Positions 40,430 through 46,550 of a stretch of DNA of 46,550 bases are shown piece after piece. Numbering within the stretch: position 1 is the stretch's first letter; the number at the start of each line of letters is the position of its first letter. Origin of the DNA: JBCCGI01 sp039029355 (lineage in GTDB: Bacteria > Planctomycetota > UBA1135 > GCA-002686595); the NCBI GenBank assembly GCA_039029355.1, contig JBCCGI010000064.1, forward strand, positions 1 through 46,550. The letters are read 5' to 3'. The notes below the pieces were generated by a model, which did no database searches, was not told the origin of the DNA, and was given only the letters and a program-made list of their open reading frames with translations. A program made the translations under genes and the position numbers.

Positions 40430-42073
40430 CTAGGGATGCGACGCGAGATCGAGCGTCACCGGCACCCGCGCCGGGGACTCGTACGCGCCCAGGTCGACCG
40501 TCGCAGCGCCGTCGCCGTCGCCGTCGCGGAAGCGCGGCAGCCCGTCGACGTCGCAGCACTCCTGCGCCGGAACCGCGGCGTCGTCGCCCGCGTCGACGGC
40601 GGGCGAGCCGCCCCAAAGACGGTAGTCGTTGTCGAGCACGGTGAAGCCGTCGCCGTCGGGGCCCAGCGGGTCGCGGAAGACCGGGTCGACGCCCAGGCCG
40701 CTGCCGGGCAGCGCGCCGGCCCAGTCCTCGACGATGCTGTTCACCACGAGGAAGTCGGTGGAGAACGCCGTGTGGCTCACCAGGTGGTCGCGCTCATCGC
40801 CGAACACGCCGAGGTCGAGGTTGCCCCACACGATGGAGTTCGCGAGCAAGACCGACGCGTCCTGTCCCAGCACGGCCGGCCAGTCGAGGCCGATGGGCTG
40901 CTCGGCCAGCACGTTGTCCGCGATCGTGCAGCCGGTCAGCTCGACGCTCGCCTGCACCGCCAGCACGCCGCCGGAGTTGCCCAACAACGCGCACGAGGAG
41001 ACGACGGTCGGCGCCCGCAGGGCGGCCTGGACGTCGAACACGGCGAGCGCGCCCCCTCCATCGCCCTCGGACAGGTTGCCGGCGAAGGTGCAGCGCTCGA
41101 CGTACCCGACGCTCGTGGACAGGTAGACCCCGCCGCCCCCGTTGGCGTAGTTCGCGACGAACTCGCAGTCCGCCACCGCGACGGCGCTGCCGGCCGCCGC
41201 TAGCCCACCGCCGGCGGTGCCGCCGACGACGCCGCGGTTGGCGCGGAACGAGCAGCCTTCGATCCGCGCGGGACTGCCCGCGCCGAGGACGCCGGTGGGC
41301 GGCCCGACGAAGAGCCCGGCGCCGGCGCCGCCGACGTTGGCTTCGAACGAGCATCCGCGCCACACGCCCGCGACGGTCCCCAGCACGGCGGCGCCGCCGC
41401 CGAGGTTGTCGGCGCGGTTCTCCGCGAGCTCACAGAGCTCGACCTCGACCCCCGCGTCCACCGCCGCAAGCGCGCCCCCGTCGCGCGCGTAGCCGCGCAG
41501 CAGGCGGCAGCCGCGCACGACCAGCTCGCCGCCCTCGACGTAGACGTTGCCGCCGCGGCCCGCGCCGGCGCCGAAGCCCTGGGCGGTCGCGTTGCCGGCG
41601 CGCACGACGAAGCCGTCCAGCTGCGTGCCGCAGCCCAGACCGACCGCGCGCACGACGTGGAAGGAGTTCTCGTCGTTGCCCGTGATCCAGCCCGCCTCGT
41701 CCGGCGGCGCGTCGTCGGCGGCGAGGTCGCCGGTCAGCGTGGTCGGGTGCGCCGTGGGGTCGCGCTCGGCGAGCGTGCCGCCGCCCGCGGGGAAGCCGCC
41801 GAGCAGCGCGACGCCGTCCACAAGCTCGAACGAGAGGGACGCGTCGAGCGTGCCCCGGTCGGGGCGGTACGTACCCGCCGCAACGTGGATCGACTGCACC
41901 GACGGGTCGAGCCGCGCCCCGTCGAGCGCGTCCTGGAGCTCAGCGAAGGCGCTGCTCCAGCTCGCGCCGTCGCCGCCGGGGGGCGCCGACGGGTCGACGA
42001 AAAGGGAGCCCTGGGCGGCGGTGGGGAGGGTGAGGACGAAGCCCGTAAGGAGCACAAGCGTGCGGTGCTGCAT
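40430..42073 (-). CDS. Secreted right-handed beta-helix protein, choice-of-anchor Q type
   Basis: This 547-residue exported protein has a signal peptide ending PTAAQG and then FVDPSAPPGGDGASWSSAF, the typical opening of polymorphic-outer-membrane-protein-like beta-helices. Successive 20-30-residue coils (SCALLGNSGG, CTFAGNLSEGDGGGA, CEFVANYANGGGGVY, GCSFEANVGGAG) follow, and it closes with the choice-of-anchor Q-type signature (GSPAVDAGDDA, DVDGLPRFRDGDGDG, VDLGAYES). These proteins form elongated surface or adhesin structures; no pectate-lyase-like active site is evident. The ATG at 42073 is set by the signal peptide; a longer in-frame reading upstream is Arg-rich and implausible. Confidence 0.88.
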   Translation of the reverse strand: MQHRTLVLLTGFVLTLPTAAQGSLFVDPSAPPGGDGASWSSAFAELQDALDGARLDPSVQSIHVAAGTYRPDRGTLDASLSFELVDGVALLGGFPAGGGTLAERDPTAHPTTLTGDLAADDAPPDEAGWITGNDENSFHVVRAVGLGCGTQLDGFVVRAGNATAQGFGAGAGRGGNVYVEGGELVVRGCRLLRGYARDGGALAAVDAGVEVELCELAENRADNLGGGAAVLGTVAGVWRGCSFEANVGGAGAGLFVGPPTGVLGAGSPARIEGCSFRANRGVVGGTAGGGLAAAGSAVAVADCEFVANYANGGGGVYLSTSVGYVERCTFAGNLSEGDGGGALAVFDVQAALRAPTVVSSCALLGNSGGVLAVQASVELTGCTIADNVLAEQPIGLDWPAVLGQDASVLLANSIVWGNLDLGVFGDERDHLVSHTAFSTDFLVVNSIVEDWAGALPGSGLGVDPVFRDPLGPDGDGFTVLDNDYRLWGGSPAVDAGDDAAVPAQECCDVDGLPRFRDGDGDGAATVDLGAYESPARVPVTLDLASHP

Positions 42074-42237
42074 GGCGAGGAGAGGCTCTGGGAAGCGCGA
42101 AGCGCGGGGCGAACCTCCGCCCCGGCGAGGGCCGAAGCGACGGAGCGGGGCGTGGCTTGCGCGTCTTTTGGCGGATTCCGCCGCGGTCGCCAGCCGTCCG
42201 AACGGGCCGGTCGGTGGTCGCCCGCTGGGCCGCGCGC

Positions 42238-42250
42238 TAGAGTTCTGGCC
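42238..42250 (+). promoter_or_regulatory. Leaderless-type promoter box for the 42251 gene
   Basis: TAGAGT (42238-42243) is followed by exactly seven bases and then the ATG at 42251, the third example of this arrangement in the window. The rest of the gap (42074-42237) shows no hairpin or second promoter pattern of note. Confidence 0.55.
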
Positions 42251-43153
42251 ATGCGTTCCTCCACGCTCGCCCCACGCGTCCGGCGGCTGGCTCCGCTGTC
42301 GGCCGTCCTCCTCACGCTCGTCGCCTGCGGCAGCGAATCGATCCAGGACCAGGCGCCCGCGCCCGCGGACGAGGCCGAGCAGGCCGAGCAGGCGCCCGGC
42401 CTGCCGGTGCTTTTGGACGATCAGCCGGTCGCGCGCATCCCGCACGACGGACTCGGCTCGACCCCGACCTCGCTGGTCGAGCTCCTGGCCGGCGCCGCGG
42501 GCGATCCCGCGGGCTGGTTGGTGCTCGAGGTTGAGGGCCGCGACGGCCGCGGCTTCTCGGTCAACGAGCCGGTGCGCCTGCACCCCGACGCGGACCTCGC
42601 GGTGTCGCTCGACGACGACGGGCTCGTGCGCGTGGGGCTGTATGCCAAGGCGCCGCCGCAGCGGCCGCGGCTCCTGGTGATGGACGCGCTCTCGGTCCAC
42701 GCGCGCACGACGCCGGTCGAGGTGGTCGAGCGCGTGCCGCCGACGCTGCAGATCCAGCTGGTGGGCGGACTGCCGGCGCCGGTTGAGGAAGAGGTCTTGG
42801 CCGCGCTCCCGCGGGTCGAGATCGCGGGCGGCGACGGAACGCTGGGAACCGAGGAAGGCGGTGGAGGCGGCGACGCCGCCGCGGCCGCCGCGGCGAGCGC
42901 CCGCGCCGAGTTCCTCTTCGCCGAGCTGCTCCGGCCCTTCGCCGCGCCCGGGACGATCGCGGACGTGCGGCTCAGCTCGAGGCTGGGCGAGGTGGTCGTG
43001 ACCGGCGAGCACCTGGTCGCGGACGACCACGACGTGCGGATCAAGCGCAACACGCGCGGCTATTGGAAGCTGACGCACGCCAAGCCCGTGCGCGCGGAGA
43101 GCTACGAGCTGCGCGAGGTCGAGCGGATCGAGATCCGCCTGAAGGACCGATGA
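42251..43153 (+). CDS. Lipoprotein of unknown function
   Basis: This 300-residue protein has a lipoprotein signal (APLSAVLLTLVACGSES, acylated Cys about residue 26) and an acidic linker (EAEQAEQAPGLPV). Its alpha/beta mature region has a glycine-rich loop (GTEEGGGGGDAAAAAAAS) about three-quarters along. The ending (HDVRIKRNTRGYWKL, then ESYELREVERIEIRL) is beta-rich. No family was recognised. Its TGA overlaps the ATG of the HExxH peptidase gene (ATGA), so the two are coupled and probably act together, for example as anchor and enzyme; that is inference from position. Confidence 0.7.
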   Translation: MRSSTLAPRVRRLAPLSAVLLTLVACGSESIQDQAPAPADEAEQAEQAPGLPVLLDDQPVARIPHDGLGSTPTSLVELLAGAAGDPAGWLVLEVEGRDGRGFSVNEPVRLHPDADLAVSLDDDGLVRVGLYAKAPPQRPRLLVMDALSVHARTTPVEVVERVPPTLQIQLVGGLPAPVEEEVLAALPRVEIAGGDGTLGTEEGGGGGDAAAAAAASARAEFLFAELLRPFAAPGTIADVRLSSRLGEVVVTGEHLVADDHDVRIKRNTRGYWKLTHAKPVRAESYELREVERIEIRLKDR

Positions 43154-44262
43154 GCGCGACGCTCGCCACGCTGCTCCTGGCGCTGAGCGCCCAGGACGAG
43201 GTGCGCTACCGGCCCGAAGAGGTGCGCGGGTTCACGCTGCAGGTCCAGGAGGACCTCGACGCCGACGCGCCCGGCCTGCGCGAGCGCACGCTCGAGATCC
43301 TCGACCGCAAGCTCGGCGACCTCGTGGCCGCGCTGCCGGCCGCGAGCGTCGAGCGCCTGCGCGAGGTGCCGATCTGGGTCAGCGAGGGCGCCGGCCCCGC
43401 TCCCTGCGCGAACTACCACCCCAGCGCCGCGTGGCTCGCGGAGAACGGCTACGACCCGCGCAAGGCGAAGGCGGTCGAGATCAACAACGCCTCGGTCTTC
43501 GTCGATTGGATCGACAGCCAGCCGTCGATGGTGCTGCACGAGCTCGCGCACGCCTACCACGATCAGGTGCTCGGCTACGGGCACGTGGGCGTCGCCGCGG
43601 CGCACGCCGCCGCGACGGCCGGCGCGAGGCTCAACGCGGTCCGCCGTATGAGCGGCCGCGTCGAGCGCCACTACGCGCTGACCAACCCGATGGAGTGGTT
43701 CGCCGAGACCACCGAGGCGCTCTTCGGCACCAACGACTACTACCCCTTCGTCCGCGGCGAGCTGCTGCACCACAACCGCGAGGGCGCGCGGCTCGTCGCG
43801 CGCCTTTGGGGCGCTCCCGAACCGCCGCCCGCACCCGCCGACATGCGCCGACCCGAGGACGAGATCGTCGACCTGCACCGCTTCTTTCACGACTGGTTCG
43901 CCGGCCGGCTGGACGACACCGACCAGGCCTACGCGCGCTTCGCCGACGCGCTCGCACCCGCCTTCCGGTTGACCTCACCGCGCGGCGACACGGCCGAGCG
44001 CGAGGCCCTGCTCGCCGGCTTGCGCCGCGCCCACGGCGCCGTCGCCAAGGAGGTCGAGGTCGACGCGGTCGCGGCCCGCCCGGTGGCCGACGGCCTGTGG
44101 CTCGTGACCTACCGCGAGTGGCAGCGCGACCCAGGTGCACCGGGCGAGCCGTGGACCGGGCGCGCCAGCAGCGCGCTGCTGCGCGAGGACCCCGCCGCGC
44201 CGGGCGGCTTCCTGTGGGAGCACGTCCACGAGACCTGGCTGCCCGAGGGCACGACGCGCTAG
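43150..44262 (+). CDS. HExxH metallopeptidase with a C-terminal NTF2/SnoaL-like domain
   Basis: This 370-residue protein starts with a short hydrophobic segment (ATLLLALSAQD), perhaps a signal peptide. HELAHAYHDQ at 130-139 holds the zinc-binding HExxH, and NPMEWFAETTEALFGTNDYYPF near 177-198 supplies a Glu third ligand. Together these match the metallopeptidase family usually annotated only as HExxH-type peptidase. From about residue 245 a separate domain (FHDWFAGRLDDTDQAYARFA, then DGLWLVTYREWQ, and GRASSALLRED with WEHVHETWLP) has the pattern of DUF4440/SnoaL-like cone-fold domains. The pairing in one chain is unusual. ATG 43150 overlaps the upstream stop by four bases. Its stop lies in a CTAG shared with the convergent oxidoreductase stop. 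Confidence 0.82.
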   Translation: MSATLATLLLALSAQDEVRYRPEEVRGFTLQVQEDLDADAPGLRERTLEILDRKLGDLVAALPAASVERLREVPIWVSEGAGPAPCANYHPSAAWLAENGYDPRKAKAVEINNASVFVDWIDSQPSMVLHELAHAYHDQVLGYGHVGVAAAHAAATAGARLNAVRRMSGRVERHYALTNPMEWFAETTEALFGTNDYYPFVRGELLHHNREGARLVARLWGAPEPPPAPADMRRPEDEIVDLHRFFHDWFAGRLDDTDQAYARFADALAPAFRLTSPRGDTAEREALLAGLRRAHGAVAKEVEVDAVAARPVADGLWLVTYREWQRDPGAPGEPWTGRASSALLREDPAAPGGFLWEHVHETWLPEGTTR

Positions 44263-45686
44263 CGGCGCAAGCGCCGCGCGGCCGAGCGCGCCGCGAAGTA
44301 GCCGCACATCCCGTGCACGCCGCCGCCCGGCGGCGTCGACGCCGAGCACAGGAACAGCCGCGGGTTCGGCGTCGAGTAAGGGTCGAGCCGCGCGACCGGG
44401 CGCGTGAACATCTGCCGGAGGTCGGCCGCTCCGCCGGTCACCGCGCCGCCGACATAGTTGGCGTTGTGCGCCTGGAAGGCGGCGGGCGCGGTGCGGTGCC
44501 GCGCGAGGATGCGGTCGCGGAAGCCCGGGGCGAAGCGCTCGATCTGCGCCTCGATCACGTCGGTCCGGTCGGCCTCGCTGCCGTGCGGCACGTGGCAGTA
44601 GGCGTAGCCGGTGTGCTTGCCCGCGGGCGCGCGCGTCGGGTCGGCGTGGCTCTGCTGGCAGAGGATGAGGTAGGGGCGGTCGTGCAGGCGACCCTCCCAG
44701 GCGGCGCGCTCCGACGCCGCGATCTCCTCCAGCGTCCCGCCGACGTGCACCGTCGAGGCGCCGCCCACCGTGGCGTCCTTCCACGGGATCGGACCGTCGA
44801 GCGCCCAGTCGACCTTGAACGTGCCCGGGCCGTAGCGGTAGCGCAGCAGACGCCGCACGTACCCGGCGGGCAGCGCCTCGCGCGCGATCTCGGCGAAGGG
44901 ACGCGGCGACAGGTCGAAGAGCACCGCGCGCGACGGCGGCAGGTCGGCGAGCGAGCGGACCTCGCGTCCGAGCTCCAGCGTCCCGCCGCGGGCGTGGAAC
45001 AGGTCCGCGAGCGCGCGCGCGATCGACGCCGAGCCACCCTCGGCGCAGGGCCAGTCCTCGACGTGGGCCGAGAGCGCGAACACCAGCCCGACCGCGCCGG
45101 TGCCGGCGAAGTCGAGCGGCAGCACCGAGTGCGCGGCGCAGCCCGCGAACAGCGCCCGCCCGGCCGGCGTGTGGAAGCGGCGCGCGACCGCCTCGGCGGA
45201 GCGCAGCCCCAGCAGCCCGAAGCGCGCCAGCGTCAACGGCCCCCGCGGCAGCGGCCGCAGCGGCCCGAGCAGGTCGGCGAACAGCTCGTGGGGGCGGCGC
45301 AGGAACGGCCGCACCAGCGCGCGCCAGCGCGGGCCGTCGACGCCGAGGCGCGCGGCGGTGTCGGCCGGCGAGCGCATCAACAGCTGCGCCGGCCCATCGT
45401 CCAGGGGATGCGCCACGCTGGCCTCGAAGCGCCGCCACACCAGCCCGTGCTCGGCCAGCGGCAGCGTCCGGAAGTAGGGCGACAGCACGCCCAGCGGATG
45501 GATCGCCGAGCACACGTCGTGCAGGAAGCCGTCGGCCGTCAGCGCGGCCGAGCGCAACCCGCCGCCGACCTCCCCGGCGGCCTCGACCAGGTGCACGGAA
45601 AAGCCTTCCTCCTGCAGGCGAAGCGCGGCCGCGAGCCCGTTGGGGCCCGCGCCGACGACGACGGCGTCCACGCTGGCGCTGGTCAT
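44259..45686 (-). CDS. FAD/NAD(P)-dependent oxidoreductase, CrtI/phytoene-dehydrogenase type
   Basis: This 475-residue enzyme opens with an FAD-binding Rossmann motif (VVVGAGPNGLAAALRLQEEG, then HLVEAAGEVGGGLRS). It closes with the family signature PGGGVHGMCGYFAARSAAR, and the middle has HSVLPLDFAGTGAVGLVFA and GGSASIARALADLF as in CrtI/PYROXD2-like desaturases. It could desaturate or oxidise a lipid or carotenoid; no carotenoid genes are beside it. The gene is convergent with the peptidase gene, the two stops overlapping in one CTAG at 44259-44262. ATG 45686 sits just before the FAD motif. Confidence 0.9.
   Translation of the reverse strand: MTSASVDAVVVGAGPNGLAAALRLQEEGFSVHLVEAAGEVGGGLRSAALTADGFLHDVCSAIHPLGVLSPYFRTLPLAEHGLVWRRFEASVAHPLDDGPAQLLMRSPADTAARLGVDGPRWRALVRPFLRRPHELFADLLGPLRPLPRGPLTLARFGLLGLRSAEAVARRFHTPAGRALFAGCAAHSVLPLDFAGTGAVGLVFALSAHVEDWPCAEGGSASIARALADLFHARGGTLELGREVRSLADLPPSRAVLFDLSPRPFAEIAREALPAGYVRRLLRYRYGPGTFKVDWALDGPIPWKDATVGGASTVHVGGTLEEIAASERAAWEGRLHDRPYLILCQQSHADPTRAPAGKHTGYAYCHVPHGSEADRTDVIEAQIERFAPGFRDRILARHRTAPAAFQAHNANYVGGAVTGGAADLRQMFTRPVARLDPYSTPNPRLFLCSASTPPGGGVHGMCGYFAARSAARRLRR
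44262..44277. terminator. Compact hairpin at the convergent peptidase/oxidoreductase junction
   Basis: GCGGCGC (44262-44268) and GCGCCGC (44271-44277) are exact complements; at least six pairs with a four-base loop would form. It begins at the last base of the peptidase stop and lies just inside the end of the oxidoreductase coding sequence. Confidence 0.45.
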
Positions 45687-45777
45687 GTGCGCTGAGTGTG
45701 GGACCGATCGCCCCGCGGACCCCCGCGCTTTTTCGCGCTTTCCGTCGGCCGCTCCTCGGCCGGCGGGGAGGTCGGGC

Positions 45778-45808
45778 TAGAAAGGAGGGCGAGCCAGAGG
45801 GGCTCGCC
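45778..45808 (+). promoter_or_regulatory. Promoter/ribosome-site and hairpin just upstream of the second sigma factor
   Basis: TAGAAA (45778-45783) is a -10-like box that overlaps an AAAGGAGG Shine-Dalgarno-like octamer (45781-45788). GGCGAGCC (45788-45795) then pairs perfectly with GGCTCGCC (45801-45808) around a five-base loop, ending four bases before the ATG at 45813. If transcription starts upstream, the hairpin would bring the distant ribosome site next to the ATG. If it starts just after TAGAAA, the octamer is not transcribed and the hairpin is the whole leader. The sequence cannot decide. Confidence 0.5.
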
Positions 45809-45812
45809 TGGG

Positions 45813-46550
45813 ATGTCGAAACCGGACTCCGTGATCTCAACCGACGACCTCGCCCAGCACGGCGCGTTCCTGCGCGCGACCTGCCGCGCTCTGCTCCACG
45901 ACGAGCACGGGGCCGAGGACGTGGCCCAGTCCACGTTCCTGGCCCTCCTGGAGCGCAGGGCCGGCGTGGCCGACCTGCGCGCCTTCGGCGCCCGCGTGGC
46001 GCAGAACCTCGCGCGGAAGGCGCGCCGCAGCGCCGGCCGCCGCGCGGCGCGCGAGGAGCGCGTCGCCCGCGAGGCGGCGCCCGTCGCCGGCGCCGACGAC
46101 GGACGCGAAGAGCTCCTGCGTGCCGTCACCGACGCGGTGCTCGCGCTCGAGGAGCCGCTGCGCTCGACGGTGCTCTCGCGCTACTACGACGGACGCGGGA
46201 CGAGCGAGATCGCCGAGCGCGAGGGCGTGCCCCTCGGCACGGTGAAGAGTCGCCTCGCCCGCGCACTGGCGCGGCTGCGCGAGCGGCTGGATCACGAGCA
46301 GGACGGGGGCCGCAAGGCGTGGAGCCTGGCCCTCGCCGGCTGGCTCGGCCGCGAGGCCGCGCCGGCGGCGGGCCCGGCCGCGCTCCTGGGAGGCGTATTC
46401 GTGAGCACGCAGTCGAAGTGGATCCTCGGGTTGGTCGGAGCCTTGGTGCTCTTCCTCGGCGCGCTCCGGCTGCGCGACGCGGCGCTGCCCTCCGCCGACC
46501 AGGAGCGGGCCGCCGCGACCGCGCCGGACGCCGCGCTCGTCGCGGGCGAG
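45813..46550 (+). CDS. Membrane-tethered ECF sigma factor (5' portion, runs off the window)
   Basis: The first 246 codons are visible, with no stop. Sigma region 2 (about 12-65: HDEHGAEDVAQSTFLALLER, then DLRAFGARVAQNLARKARR) and region 4 (about 100-155: LRSTVLSRYYDG, TSEIAEREGVPLGTVKSRLA) are clear. A linker like that of the other sigma factor follows (WSLALAGWLGREAAPAAG against WCAALAVLSAGREVAPAAAG), then a transmembrane helix at about 202-218 (KWILGLVGALVLFLGAL). The outer domain begins at the window edge; carboxypeptidase-regulatory-like modules are expected by analogy but not seen. It is not cut by any frameshift. The ATG at 45813 follows a hairpin and a possible ribosome site. Confidence 0.88.
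   Translation, partial: MSKPDSVISTDDLAQHGAFLRATCRALLHDEHGAEDVAQSTFLALLERRAGVADLRAFGARVAQNLARKARRSAGRRAAREERVAREAAPVAGADDGREELLRAVTDAVLALEEPLRSTVLSRYYDGRGTSEIAEREGVPLGTVKSRLARALARLRERLDHEQDGGRKAWSLALAGWLGREAAPAAGPAALLGGVFVSTQSKWILGLVGALVLFLGALRLRDAALPSADQERAAATAPDAALVAGE

Noticed and set aside
36804..40616. Lipoprotein fused to a 948-codon upstream frame
   Set aside because: The upstream part runs antisense through the sigma factor; the lipobox and the TAGAGT box place the start at 37772.
40430..43078. Beta-helix protein extended upstream to 43078
   Set aside because: The added residues are Arg/Glu-rich and lie opposite the 42251 lipoprotein; the signal peptide fixes the start at 42073.

Overview
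The window is very GC-rich bacterial DNA (about 70% or more by eye) with strong codon bias. It is probably from a planctomycete, perhaps the lineage with large, secretome-rich genomes. That is an inference from gene content: sigma factors fused to a membrane anchor and carboxypeptidase-regulatory-like beta modules, many secreted or lipoprotein genes, a beta-helix protein with a choice-of-anchor-like tail, dockerin-like calcium loops, and tandem Cys-repeat exported proteins. No rRNA, tRNA, CRISPR array, transposase or phage gene was recognised. Both edges cut through genes. The left edge lies inside a 127-bp-arm inverted repeat that looks like a fold-back contig-end artefact.

Layout. (1) 1-10505: a polyketide locus. 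A FAAL-ACP-KS-AT-DH-like megasynthase runs leftwards off the window. Divergent from it are a medium-chain dehydrogenase/reductase and a KS-AT-(degenerate DH-like)-ACP synthase, coupled by a one-base overlap. (2) 10576-12050: a winged-helix regulator with a perfect palindromic operator, translationally coupled to a two-part SRPBCC protein. (3) 12103-15024, minus strand: a LolA-like exported protein and a membrane-anchored MutS-like ATPase. (4) 15114-18858: an overlapping operon in which two paralogous FemAB/GNAT-like acyltransferases flank a sterol-desaturase-type hydroxylase. (5) 19121-21232: three tandem paralogous secreted proteins with 13 conserved cysteines each, sharing promoter, leader and hairpin. 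(6) 21309-31105: a tightly coupled four-gene membrane/envelope operon, with two carboxypeptidase-regulatory-like proteins followed by two multi-pass proteins with GATase-like (DUF4350-type) domains and a possibly degenerate exosortase-like core. (7) 31163-36658: a small exported protein, a di-haem DHOR-type cytochrome with a dockerin-like secreted partner, two tandem DoxX-like proteins and a large secreted protein. (8) 36660-46550: a 151-bp palindromic element, an HExxH lipoprotein, a membrane-tethered ECF sigma factor with five extracytoplasmic beta modules, a secreted beta-helix protein, a lipoprotein coupled to an HExxH peptidase with an NTF2-like tail, a CrtI-like FAD oxidoreductase, and the start of a second membrane-tethered sigma factor.

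How the parts may work together. Much of the window serves the cell envelope: exported beta-sheet modules, Cys-rich secreted proteins, lipid-type hydroxylation and acyl transfer, lipoproteins with zinc-protease motifs, and sigma factors that could sense the outside directly. Regulatory architecture is also visible. Three exported-protein genes have a TANNNT box exactly 7 nt before the ATG (leaderless-type), the three Cys-repeat genes share a conserved leader, and all five convergent gene junctions carry a hairpin or palindrome.
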